64,000 nucleotides of DNA from NCBI GenBank assembly GCA_034509755.1, contig CM067559.1:36818032-36882031 (forward strand). Reading direction: 5' to 3'. Position numbers and translations under genes: made by a program. This DNA is from Anisodus tanguticus. Lineage: Eukaryota > Streptophyta > Magnoliopsida > Solanales > Solanaceae. This document shows, piece by piece, positions 10,574-21,954 of this stretch; position 1 is the first letter of the stretch; each line of letters opens with the position of its first letter. The notes under the pieces are model-generated. The model saw only the letters and a list, made by a program, of their open reading frames with translations, did not search any database and was not told where the DNA came from.

Positions 10574-10992
10574 TAGAATATATATCTACTTGTTTCATTT
10601 TTAATTTGAGATTTCTACGAGTTATTCTCTACTAGCTTACCGTATCTTATAATTTCATCCAAGAATTTCAATTAATTAGATAATGATCACTAGTAATATT
10701 GAAGACTTGAGAGAAAAAATCATAACAAAATATGTAAATAAATAAAGTCACCCTTTTATTTTTGTCTTTTGGGTTAGAAGTAAGTTATACTGTAATTATA
10801 ATACAAGATTTACACTGTAACAAAAAAGTGATGAAGAAACTATAATACATTGTCTATAATGTACAAATTATTTATTATTGCTAGTTTGGTTTGTTACAAT
10901 CAAATTATTATGCAGTGTACATTTTGAATTATGTTCTTAACAAAATAAAGTAATGACTATTATATGAATCATTATTTTTGTCATTTAATTAT
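10574..10992. other. Intergenic sequence, nothing recognised
   Basis: Very AT-rich; no feature supported apart from the 5-bp target site ATTAT at 10988-10992. Confidence 0.5.
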
Positions 10993-11467
10993 TATTAAAG
11001 CTAGTTAATGAATAAAACTAGCCAACTTGGTGTGAATGAGAAATGGAGGGAAAAACCTTTCCGAACAGTCACCAACCTATTCCGAAGAGGCACCTTCGAG
11101 GCTATATAAACTGAGGCAATGCCTCATTTTTAATACACTGAATTTTTTTTCTGCATTTGAAAATTCTGCATTCTTTTCACAAATAAAATTATCGAGTCTT
11201 ACTGTGTTTCGTTGCCAACTTTGAGTTCGTCGAAGTCGAAGGCGTTTGATGTACCGCTACTCCTGCGACATGTATATCCGTTTTATCCTGGAAGGAAGTA
11301 ATCCATAACCTCGGGTACAGTGAGGGGATTAAATTCCTTAAGGACACACAGTGAATTCTGTGGTCTCGGATATTTTCTTACTTCTGCATTATTTTTCCAG
11401 TTTCTGTTTTTTGTGGGTTGTTTTTTTTTTCTTTTTTTCTGATTTTTTGAACACAGGCGAGACAACA
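10993..11467 (+). repeat. 5' LTR of copia element 1
   Basis: 475 bp, nearly identical to 19773-20247; I count on the order of 20 differences, mostly in the T-rich end. It contains GCTATATAAACTGAGG (about 11100), a plausible TATA box. The first dinucleotide is TA rather than TG, a point change relative to the 3' copy. The end is ...GACAACA. Confidence 0.93.
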
Positions 11468-11868
11468 AGCTTAAGGAATTTACTCATTATTTTTGTGTTC
11501 ATTTGTTCTTGTTTAACAATTACAGAACATTGTCGGGAAAAAAAAAGGTGTATGTTTGCTGTTTCGATGTAACGAACTTGTATGATTGGAGACTAAAATC
11601 TTCGGATTTTCTACTCCGGTTGAGATTAAAGTTTCCACAACTTTCTACTCATTTGGGCACTTGATTTGAAGATATAAAAACTTCATCAAGTATACAACAT
11701 ACAATTTACTGCATTTCGCTTCAAGTATTTTAAATCTGTTTGGGTAACCTTGATTCGGTTTGAAGAAATAAAATCTTCACCGTTGTGTATTATATTTGTT
11801 GCGGTCAAAGCGATTCGGTTCGAAGTCTTCACTTTGTTTATTAAATTTTCGTTGTTTCTGCGACAGAA

Positions 11869-13705
11869 ATGGGAGACATGACTCCAAATTTGAATGCTAC
11901 TACTACTGCCACACCAGCCCCCATGGTTGGTTCTACGAGCAATGCTGCGTCCTCCAGTCGTACTGCACCAGCACCAGCACCGGCTCCGGCAGAGAAGCCT
12001 GGAAAATTCACCGGAATTGATTTCAAACGATGGCAACAAAAGATGTTCTTCTATTTAACTACTTTAAACCTCCAAAAGTTTATTAAGGAGGTCGTTCCGA
12101 TTTTTTGGAATCAACACCGAGAATGAACGTTTTGTTGTAAGCGAGGCATGGAAGCACTCGATTTTTTGTGCAAGAATTATATTCTTAGCGGATTTGGAGG
12201 ATGATCTTTACAACGTCTACGGTAATGTGGAAACATCAAAAGATCTATGGGATGCGTTGGAAAAGAAATATAAAACGAGAAGATCTTTGGATTAAAGAAA
12301 TTTATCGCCGCCAAGTTTCGGACTACAAAATGGTAGATGGCAAGTCTGTTGTTACTCAAGTTCAAGAGTTGCGAGGTTATCATCCACGATCTACTCGCCG
12401 AAGGTTTGGTGATTAGTGGGGCGTTTCAAGTTGCGGCAAGTAATAGAGAAGCTGCCTCCTTCATGGAAGGACTTCAAAAATTACTTGAAACACAAGCGAA
12501 AGGAGATGACACTGGAAGATCTCATCGTCCGTTTGAGAATCGAGGAAGATAACAAGGCAGCGGAGAAGAAGGCAAATGTGAGATCAACCATAGAGGGAGC
12601 ACATATTGTTGAAACTGCCCCAACTAATCTGAAAAAGAGGAAAAATGCATCGGGACCAAGGAGCTATCCCAACAAGAAGAAATTCAAGGGAAATTGCCAC
12701 AATTGTGGAAAAATCGGACACAAAGTTGCAGACTGTCGTGCTCCGAAAAAGGAAAAGAAGAAGGGTCAGGCTAATATGGTTGAAACAAACGAGGAAGTTG
12801 ATGACTTGTGCACTATGTTGTCTGAGTGCAACCTAGTGGGAAATCCGAAAGAGTGGTGGATTGACTCTGGCGCCACTCGCCACATTTGTGCTGTTAGAGA
12901 AGCCTTTGCTTCATATGCTCTCGCCGGGCCCGACGAGCCCATATATATGGGAAATTCTGCAACGGCCAAAATTAAAGGTTATGGAAAGATACTGCTGAAG
13001 ATGACATCTGGCAAGGTGGTGACTCTCAACAACGTATGTCATGTTCCTGAAATTAGGAAAAATCTAGTATCTACCGGACTTCTAGTAAAGAATGGTTTTA
13101 AGTGTGTTTTTGTTTCTGACAATGTTGTAATAAGTAAGAACGAGATGTACATAGGAAAAGGTTACCTCACAGAGGGCCTTTTCAAACTAAATGTAATGGT
13201 CGTTGCCAATAATAATAAAGTTTCTGCTTCGTCTTACTTACTTGAGTCAAATAATTTATGGCATTCACGTTTAGGACATGTCAATTATAGAACCTTGCGA
13301 AAAATGATTAGTTTGGAAGTATTGCCTAAGTTTGAATGCAATCAATCAAAATGTCAAATCTGTGTTGAGTCTAAGTATGTTAAACATCCTTATAAGTCAG
13401 TTGAAAGGAATTCAAGTCCTTTAGACTTAATCCATACAGATATTTGTGACATGAAGTCAATCCCATCTCGCGGTGGGAAGAAGTATTTCATAACTTTTAT
13501 TGACGATAGTACGCGGTATTGCTACGTTTATTTACTTAATAGTAAAGATGAAGCAATTGAAGCATTCAGGCAATACAAAACTGAAGTTGAGACTCAACTT
13601 AACAAAAAGATTAAAATGATAAGGAGTGATAGGGGCGGTGAATATGAATCTCCTTTTGAACAAATATGTTTGGAATATGGCATTATTCATCAAACAACTG
13701 CCCCC
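11869..13705 (+). pseudogene. Copia element 1 gag-protease-integrase (5' part of polyprotein)
   Basis: The gag start is at 11869: MGDMTPNLN, an A/P-rich stretch, then KFTGIDFKRWQQKMFFYLTT, the UBN2-type gag signature. The frame breaks near 12125 and is resumed by pieces to 12416, then stays open to 13711. In that frame are a CCHC knuckle CHNCGKIGHKVADC (12695-12736), the aspartic protease motif WWIDSGATRHIC (about 12855), a GAG-pre-integrase segment NLWHSRLGHVNYRTL, and the integrase core with IHTDICD, FIDDSTRYCY and IRSDRGGEY. The frame is cut in QTTAP by the solo LTR at 13706. It would have made the capsid and processing/integration enzymes, but it is non-functional because of at least one gag frameshift and the insertion. 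Confidence 0.9.
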
Positions 13706-13795
13706 TGTTGACACCCAATTTTGTCCCGTCCTATCCAATTTGTTTGCAATTTTAAATGTTTTTTTTTAACACCACAAAACAATTTTTAATCTATA

Positions 13796-13830
<35 letters not shown>

Positions 13831-14724
13831 CTCTTATTATTATTATTATTATTCGCATTTTCACTATCATTTGCATTTTTATCATAATCATAAGTTTTAT
13901 CCGAAAATTCTATGTTATTTTATTCTCACAAAATTGCATCGCATTTCCATTTTTTAAGCATTAAACATTTCGTGAATATTATATTTTTATTATTATCACA
14001 TGTTATGTTATTTTTAAATAATTCACATCTTTTACAAAACAAAAATAATATTTTTAATGTTAAACCCCTTTTATATTTTTAAACACAAAACAATTTATAA
14101 CCTATTTCATTTTCCCAAACCCAATACAAATTCTACCCAAACAAAATTCACCAAACCCACAAAACAATTCCTACCCAAATCTTCCAAACCAAAGCCCAAC
14201 AAACCTTCTCCCTTTAATTCCCCCAAGCCCAATCGGCCACCCCATTTTCGTATTCCCATTCCCTTATTTCCCCAAGCCCATCGGCCGCCCCATCTTCCAA
14301 GCCCACAACATTTCATCCCCTTTAAATCAAAATCCACAAAACAAAATCCCAAAACTTTTTAACTCACAACCAAAACCCCTACCCCAAAACTCCCAAGCCC
14401 ACTCCCTTATTTCACCAAGCCCAACCGGCCAGCCCACCCGAAACCAAGCCCAACCGGCCAACCCCCACACCCTTTTATTTCCCCCCAAACCAAACAAAAC
14501 CCAAAACAAACAAAAAAATCTAAAGAAAACCTAGACCTACCCCCACGCCGCCACCCTACGCCCCTACCCCTACGCCTGACACCACCAATCTACCCCATCA
14601 CCTTTCTGCAACACATGCCCCAAGAACACGCCCCAAAAAATCATGATTTTGTTCCCCATTTATTTTGAAATTTGAATTCGTTTTAAGGGGGGTATGAGGG
14701 GGTTGAAGGTTGGGGGGGAGTATC

Positions 14725-14732
14725 TATAAAAA
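14725..14732 (+). promoter_or_regulatory. Probable TATA box of the solo LTR
   Basis: TATAAAAA followed by a C run and CTCACTGATTTGAGG, positioned in mid-LTR as expected of the U3/R junction of long Tat/Ogre LTRs. Activity is inferred only. Confidence 0.5.
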
Positions 14733-14999
14733 CCCCCCCTTGCTCACTGATTTGAGGGGGGTTCTTAGAATTTTCGGGTCATTTTTAGGTCCGAAATTGA
14801 AGAAATCCGAAATCTCCTTCAAGGTTTGGCATTATATTTTGTTTGTGTTGTTCTTCACTAAAAAAAAAAGGGGGCAATCCGAAATCTTTGTTTGTTCTTG
14901 CATGTGTTCTTCAACGTAAAGATTCCAAAATATAGGTCGAAATTATTGGTTTTTTTTTGTGTTAAAGAATCTGGATTTTTAGCTATTTTTTCACTGTTT

Positions 15000-15600
15000 T
15001 TCGATCCAATTCGGGTCTGGTCACTGTCGGGTCGGGTCGACCCGATTCGAGTATTTTTTTAGAATTCTTGCATTTCATATCTTGTATGTTGGTTATCTGA
15101 GATTGGTGAAAATACTTGATTTCGGGTTGAGTATCTGATTCGGGTCGGAAACATCGACCGGTCGGGTCGACCCGGTTTGGGTAATATTTCCAGAATTCTT
15201 GCATTTCATATTTTTGTTATTATTGGTTATCTGAAATTGATGGAATTATTTGGTGTCGGGTTGAATCTCCAAATTACTTGCATTGTTGCTGTTGTTATTA
15301 TTGATTATCTGAAATTGATGAAATTAGTTGATTCCGGGTTGAACACATGATTCGGGTCGGGTCACTGATCCGGGTCGGGTCGACTCGGTTGGATTTTCCA
15401 AATCTCTTGCGTCATATCTTGTATATTGGCTATCTGAAAAATAAAAAGAAAATCTGATTCGGGTTGGCATCTGATTCCGGTCGGGTCGACCCGGTTATGG
15501 TATATTTCCAGATTATGGCATTTTTTCATATCTCGTTCTTGGTTATCTAAAAATCGAATTTCGATTTCATTCGGGTCACCGTTTACTATTCCGGGTTTGT
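15000..15600 (+). repeat. Degenerate tandem repeats rich in GGGTCGGGTCGACCCG
   Basis: At least four copies of a roughly 120-170 bp unit, each containing GGGTCGGGTCGACCCG-like text, then TCCAGAATTCTTGCATTTCA-like text, then GGTTATCTGAAATTGATG-like text. Copies centre near 15040, 15170, 15370 and 15490. It lies within the solo LTR. Confidence 0.75.
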
Positions 15601-15954
15601 TTTTCGTAATTAACTCTTTGTTTCATTCGGGTCACTTTGTTCATTCGGGTCTGTTTTAGAATTAACTCACTATTTCATCTGCCTTTATTTACTTCTTTCG
15701 TTTCTCTGTTTTTCTGTTCACTGGGTTAAACATCCAGGCAACGGATATTTACTGTTTTACTGTTTTTACTAAACATCACGTCTTCTCGGAAATCGCCTCT
15801 GTTTACTGTTTACTGCCTACTGCTTATTGTTTCCAATTTAATTTTTGATGATTTGAACACGATACTACACTGGCCGATGTAAAATATCCGTCGATTTTGA
15901 GGCCTCCACAGTTGTAAAGACGAAAATATAACTTCTGGGCAAGGATGAGGCTTA

Positions 15955-16145
15955 AACCTTTATTTCATCCGAGATCAACATGTTTAGTAGGCGAGGTGAC
16001 TTATATATTCGCAGCCACGACGTGATTATAATGATCTTTTCTTTTTTATCCGAGAGACCAATACGTTTAGTAGGCGAGGCAATCAAAATAACCACTCAGT
16101 CATATGTTTGCAGCCACGACGTGATTGGAATGGTCTTTTCAAAAT
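15955..16145 (+). repeat. Two-copy tandem repeat in the solo LTR
   Basis: GTTTAGTAGGCGAGG occurs at about 15981 and 16065, and GCAGCCACGACGTGATT at about 16011 and 16109. This is a duplicated unit of about 85-100 bp. Confidence 0.75.
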
Positions 16146-17071
16146 TTAAGTCTGAGCCATCCGTGACCAAAACGCTCACTGTTTTGGATACGGATCCGAA
16201 GTAATTTGTATTTACTTATTTCTAACCGTTTGTTCTTGACAGCTTGCAGGGAACAAAGTCAATGAAGGCAGACACTCCTCGGAGTTTATTTATTTTGTTG
16301 TTTTTACTTTCTTTAATTTAGCTTTATCTCGCTCTGTATTGTAATATTATTTATTGCACTTATGTAATTATTGAAATGCTTAGAATAGGCAAACTTAGAA
16401 TTAATTCATAGAGTAGTCTAAGACTGAAAACCCGTCGCTGGCTTATTTACTTATAGGCTCGGTTAATTCAAACATAGAAATCCTTCGTTAGTTTATTTAT
16501 TTTTAGGCTCGTCAGGCATATTTAAAATTTTCAAAACATACTTGACCATCTTTTGTTCACTTTATTAATTGTACAACTCAAAATGATTTCCAAAATTACT
16601 TCTTTGGCATTATAAGTAAATTGTTTTCTCCTTGCTATTAATTGTCCCAAATACATACTTTTTGAAACTTTACATGTATTTTCTTTAATACCATGCAAAT
16701 GCATACTTGTACAAAATGCATTTCTTTCATTAATTATTTGCAAACATCTTTTTTTAACTTCATACTTTAAACATGCATTTTTCTTACTATAATATTAACC
16801 TGAGTTTGACCGGATAACCGCAAGTTAGCGGATCTTAAAGGATGCCTAACCCCTTTCCTTTAGGATAATAAAGAACCCTTACCTAGAATCTCATTAGTTT
16901 CGCAGACCATTAAAATTGGAGTTTACATTGCAGCATTTATTTAATATTTAGGTGTCCTAATTCACCGTAAAAATAATTAGGTGGCGACTCCTCAATCCAT
17001 TTACCCAGGAATCACCTGAACACGCCGTGCTCGCTTATGACCTGCGAGCGGGTCGAAAATAGGGCGCGACA

Positions 17072-19200
17072 CCCCTTACTCGCCACAATCAAACGGAATT
17101 GCGGAAAGGAAAAATAGAACCCTGAAAGAAATGATGAATGCCCTGTTAATAAGTTCTGGTTTACCCCAGAACTTGTGGGGGGAATCCATTCTAACAGCTA
17201 GCCGAATACTCAATCAAGTGCCCCATAGCAAAACAAAATCTATTCCATACGAAAAGTGGAAAGGAAGGAAGCCCAATTTGGGATACCTCAAAGTGTGGGG
17301 GTGTTTGGCCAAGGTGCAAGTTCCTAAACCCAAAAGGGTAAAAATAGGACATAAAACCATTGATTGTGTTTTCATAGGATATGCCACAAATAGTAAGGCA
17401 TATCGATTTCTAGTTCACAAATCAGAAAATCCCGACATTCAGGTGCATACGGTAATTGAATCAGATAATGCTGACTTCTTTGAAACCATATATCCGTATA
17501 AAAAGGAATGTGAGTCGTCTAGCAAAGAATCTAAACGACCTCGGGAAGAAACAAAGGAAAATATTCCCGATGAGGAAAATCCAAGACGCAGCAAACGTCA
17601 AAGGACGTCTACTTCATTTGGACCAGAATTTCTAACATTTTTGTTGGAGAATGAGCCTCGAACCTTAAACGAAGCTATGTCTTCATCGGAAGCTCAATTT
17701 TGGAAAGAGACAATCAATAGTGAGATAGAATCCATATTAAACAACCATACTTGGGAATTGGTTGACCTTCCTCCAGGGAATAAACCTTTAGGTTCCAAAT
17801 GGATTTTCAAGCGGAAAATGAAAGCTGATGGTACTATTGATAAATATAAGGCAAGACTAGTTGTTAAAGGGTTTAGACAACGAGAAGGTCTTGATTACTT
17901 TGATACATACTCGCCGGTAACGAGGATTACATCCATTCGGGTGTTAGTAGCGTTAGCCGCCGTGTACGGTCTTGAAATCCATCAAATGGATGTGAAAACA
18001 ACCTTCTTAAATGGAGAGTTAGAGGAAGAAATTTACATGGAACAACCTGAGGGGTTTGTAGTTCCAGGGAAAGAGAAGAAGGTGTGTCGACTTGTTAAGT
18101 CTCTTTACGGACTAAAACAAGCACCCAAACAATGGCATGCAAAATTTAACCATACAATGTTGTCAAATGGATTCAAGATAAATGAGTGTGATAAATGTGT
18201 CTACATTAAGAACACTCCGAACCACGTAGTCATTGTTTGTTTGTACGTGGATGATATGTTGATAATGAGTAACGACATTGCTAACATAAATGCTACTAAG
18301 CGCATGCTTGCTAGTAAGTTTGATATGAAAGACTTAGGAGTTGCCAATTTAATTCTGGGAATTAAAATCCATAAGACTCATCAAGGTCTAGCATTGTCTC
18401 AAACTCATTATATTGAAAAGGTACTTGAAAAGTTCAAGTATTTGGACTTTAAAGTTGCAAAGACGCCAATTGATATGAACCTTGCTCTTGCAAAGAATAA
18501 AGGTGAAAGTCATTCTCAATTGGATTATGCCAGTGTTGGGAAGTCGATGTATATCATGGCGTACGCGACCGATATTGCGTGTGCTATAAGTAAACTAAGT
18601 CGCTACACTAGTAATCCCGACCAAAAACATTGGTCGGCAATGAAACGAGTTTTGGGGTATTTAAAACATACTCAAAACTTTGCTTTGCATTATAACGGGT
18701 ATCCCTGAGTTATTGAAGAATACGGTGATGCAAATTGGATCACCGGTTCAATCGAAACTAAATCCACAAGTGGATATGTTTTTACCATAGGTGGAGGAGC
18801 GAGTGTCTTGGAAGTCATCCAAACGGACATGTATCGCCCGCTCTACAATGGAATCGAGTTCATAGCTTTAGACAAAGCCGGTGAAGAATTTGAATGGCTC
18901 CGGAATTTCTTAGAAGATATTCCATTTTGGCCCAAACCGTTGGCTCCTATATGCATACATTGCGATAGCCAAGCGACAATAGAAAGAGTCGGGAGCCTTA
19001 TGTATAACGGAAAGTCTCGTCACATACGATGAAGACATAATACCGTTAGACAACTACTCTCTACTGGAATTATCACAATTGACTATGTTAAGTCAAGAGA
19101 TAATGTGTCGGATCCACTAACTAAAGGCCTAACTAGAGAGGTAGTTGAAAGATCATCAAGGGGAATGGGACTATGGCCGAGGACAAGTCATCGTGACGGT
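17072..19200 (+). pseudogene. Copia element 1 integrase C-terminus, reverse transcriptase, RNase H
   Basis: Continues the interrupted integrase with YSPQSNGIAERKNRTLKEMM, then the integrase C-terminal part (KVWGCLAKVQVP, DCVFIGYA). The reverse transcriptase starts near EAQFWKETI and shows [52 protein letters not shown] and the catalytic YVDDMLIM (about 18243). The open frame runs to a TGA at 18706-18708. RNase H follows: DANWITGSIETKSTSGY, a garbled stretch, FIALDKAGEEFEWLRNFL, IHCDSQATIERV and NGKSRHIR. A stop and VSDPLTKGL follow to about 19135. This is the polymerase module of the element. It contains the conserved catalytic residues but also premature stops. It resembles the copia element 2 protein closely, suggesting related families. 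Confidence 0.9.
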
Positions 19201-19772
19201 AACTCTACCTAGAAGACTGGAGATCCCAAGATCTAGGTTCAAAGAGATCAAACAAAGTCATTAATGACGGTTCAACATTGTCACAATAACTCTTTGGTCC
19301 ATTCTCGTGATGAGACAATGTTCAGTACCAGGATAAAGCATTACGACTTTTTAATGGTTCCTAAGTTTGGTACGGGGTATATCAAATAGTGTATCTACGG
19401 GATGACACATTTAGGAATCACCTATGTAAGTGTGAAGTGTAAGCCGCTTCAAGGAGAATTCTGTAAGGTCAATTCTCTACGCACTTCTGAACCAGGCAGT
19501 GTTCATGGCTGAAACGAACAAAACAATGAGAACCAAAGACAGTTAAAGGGTTAATTGTGTGACATGTGGTTGTCTAGGTATAACACCAAAGCTCGACGGT
19601 TCAAGGATATCAAATCTACCGATTGACCGAGTATATCCGACATATGTTCACTACGGAAAGTTCAAAGAGAAATCTACTTATCCTGATGCGATTAATCCTT
19701 GCTTACGAATCACACAGTTTTTTGTCATGCATGTTTTTCATCATATAGCCATTCCCCATTCATGTGGGGGAT
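19200..19772 (+). other. Post-pol untranslated region and PPT of copia element 1
   Basis: About 570 bp without conserved ORF between RNase H and the 3' LTR. It ends in the purine tract GTGGGGGAT, which would prime plus-strand synthesis. A 78-codon frame at 19559-19795 runs into the LTR and has no recognisable domain. Confidence 0.7.
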
Positions 19773-20247
19773 TGTTAAAGCTAGTTAATGAATAAAACTA
19801 GCCAAGTTGGTGTGAATGAGAAATGGAGGGAAAAACCTTTCCGAACAGTCACCAACCTATTCCGAAGAGGCACCTTCGAGGCTATATAAACTGAGGCAAT
19901 GCCTCATTTTTAATACACCGAAATTTTTTCCCCGCATCCGAAAATTCTCGCATTCTTTTCACAAATAAAACTATCGAGTCTTACTGTGTTTCGTTGCCAA
20001 CTTTGAGTTCGTCGAAGTCGAAGGCGTTTGATGTACCGCTACTCCTGCGACATGTATAATCCGTTTTATCCGGGAGGAAGTAATCCATAACCTCGGGTAC
20101 AGTGAGGGGATTAAATTCCTTAAGGACACACAGTGAATTCTGTGGTCTCGGATATTTTCTTACTTCTGCATTATTTTTCTAGTTTCTGTTTTTTCTGGTT
20201 TTGGTTTTTTTTTTTTTCCTGATTTTTTGAACACAGGCGAGACAACA
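19773..20247 (+). repeat. 3' LTR of copia element 1
   Basis: 475 bp starting TGTTAAAGCTAG and ending GACAACA, paired with 10993-11467. Confidence 0.93.
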
Positions 20248-20252
20248 ATTAT

Positions 20253-21830
20253 TTCTATTATTACTAATAACCCATTCATTTCCACATTTTATCCATTATA
20301 ACAGTCCGATACAGAAAGCATTTGGTGTTAGCAGAGTCCATGAAAGGCACGCAAGTGTGATGTAAATAGTTTATTCTAATGCAAACATTAGTGGTTGTTT
20401 TCACGACTCGACCAGTGACATATCGGTTACACATAGACTATAAAATAATATATTGATTGTTGTATAACTTATGCGGATATTAGTTACCCGGAAGGAAAAA
20501 TTAGAACAAAAACTTGGGAATAATATTAAGTTCTTTGTGAGAAATGAAATCAAATATTATGATAAATGTTAAATTTATAGCGAGATTTATTTTGCACCAA
20601 AAGTTACCATAATTTCTAAAGAAAACAAAATAACGTATTTTCTTGTGATGCACTGCAACTGTTTCACCCACTTTTATTGAGTTGCACTGCTATTACTTTC
20701 TTTCTTCATAATTTTATGGACAGAATAAATAAATGTGCAAAAAGAAATATTTAAAATCATATAGCGTGGGATTAACGCAGACAAATGCAAAGAAAGATTC
20801 TATATGGACCCCATCTCTTTGTGGCAATTACTTTCCAATCTGTTACTCAATTGACATTTTTTTTAAAAAAATGAGAAAATATAACAAAAGAAAAAACAAA
20901 CAAAAGTAACCATCTTATTAAGTTTTTAAATATGGTAAAGGGAATATATCTCCTTTAGCTCAGCTTGCTCTTTCAAGCGAAGCTTTATTCTACTGAAATA
21001 TTTAATACTCTATACAAATAAGTAAAATAACAAACAAAAATACAAATATAATTCAAACAATTTACAATCATAGTGTTATAGTAAGTTAACCACCACCGAA
21101 AGATTATAGTATATGAATATGATCTCTCCACTCTTTAATTGTAGGCTCAGATTTAAAATATTTAATAGAGAGTGTTTATCAATTTAATAGACCTTACCTG
21201 ATGCAATCCGAACTTGTCAGATCCCAAAGTAAATATCAGGACACCATATGGATAATTAAAAAAGAAAATATAAATATGTGAATTTTTAAATGTAATTTTC
21301 ATTTAGAACTTATCATTTTTATGCAAATAATTAAGTTTAGCAAAAAACTATATTTAATATGAATTAAAATTTGCAATCATATATACTCGAAAATTCAAAT
21401 AATGTTAAAATTAGAAACATTGAGTATGTTTTATTACATTGGCATCTTAATTTTAATTTTATTGTAGGTTAAGTTATGTACTTTGTAAATTTCTAATTTT
21501 AATTATTTTTTTTGGTTTCTCATCCGGGGTTTGGTACTCATATTAGAGTTCGATTATATTCGGACTGCGCATTACATGGCCTATTTTGGAGCAGCGCTCC
21601 CACCAAAAAAAAATTCATTCCCAAGGCTCTAATTTTGAAAATTAAATTAAATTATTGATATGATTAAATAATTTTTTAATAAAACACAAAATCAGATTAA
21701 AAAAAAGACGCTGTCGTTCGATCCTCAACTAAACTTAAGCCGGCGGCTACTTAAGAATAATACGCGGCGCCAAGTGATAAGTAAAATACTATTCGCACTC
21801 ACACGAGTATGAGGGTATACGACAACCACA
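20253..21830. other. Intergenic / distal promoter region of the ADF gene
   Basis: AT-rich DNA with no recognisable ORF, LTR or MITE ends. Sequence from about 21700 onward becomes less AT-biased and probably holds the proximal promoter and 5' UTR of the gene starting at 21955. Confidence 0.5.
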
Positions 21831-21954
21831 CAATAAAATTCCCTTCCATTAGAAGACACCTTATTAAGAAGAATAGCTCCCTCTAGCTTTGCTTTACATT
21901 CACAGAAAACACTGCGTTCTTCTTCAATCTCTTTGAATTTCCAATACAATCAAA
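21831..21954 (+). promoter_or_regulatory. Probable 5' UTR / proximal promoter of ADF
   Basis: CT-rich leader (GCGTTCTTCTTCAATCTCTT) immediately before the ATG, with an ACAATAAAATT stretch near 21830 as a weak TATA candidate. The transcription start is not determinable from sequence alone. Confidence 0.4.

Larger units (their letters stand above)
13706..17071 (+). mobile_element. Solo LTR of a Tat/Ogre-type Ty3/gypsy element
   Basis: The insertion starts TGTTGACACCCAATTTTGTCC and ends AGGTGGCGACTCC...GGGCGCGACA, the conserved ends of plant Ogre/Tat LTRs. It is flanked by CCCCC (13701-13705) and CCCCT (17072-17076), a 5-bp duplication with one change. Joining the flanks restores the integrase sequence QTTAPYSPQS. 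No internal gag-pol and no second LTR are present, so it is a recombination-derived solo LTR. A C-rich, P-coding block (about 14100-14640), a TATA box near 14725 and two sets of internal tandem repeats are visible. ORFs inside it are chance frames of biased composition. Confidence 0.85.
10993..20247 (+). mobile_element. Copia element 1 (Tork-like), interrupted by a solo LTR; TSD ATTAT
   Basis: Two 475-bp LTRs at 10993-11467 and 19773-20247 bound the element. ATTAT flanks it at 10988-10992 and 20248-20252. Removing the solo LTR and its target duplication leaves about 5.9 kb with the Ty1/copia order gag, protease, integrase, reverse transcriptase, RNase H. The purine-rich GTGGGGGAT precedes the 3' LTR. 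The sequence following the 5' LTR (AGCTTAAGGAATTTACTC) does not match the usual initiator-Met tRNA primer site. The coding region is broken by frameshifts, stops and the nested insertion, so the copy is inactive. Confidence 0.92.

Noticed and set aside
14057..14509. Open frames of 60-101 codons on both strands, Pro- or Gly/Trp-rich
   Set aside because: They lie in the C-rich section of the Tat/Ogre solo LTR; composition alone keeps stops away on both strands, and no domain is recognisable.
21725..21949. 74-codon minus-strand frame overlapping the ADF leader
   Set aside because: Antisense to the 5' UTR and promoter of a clear gene, no known domain.
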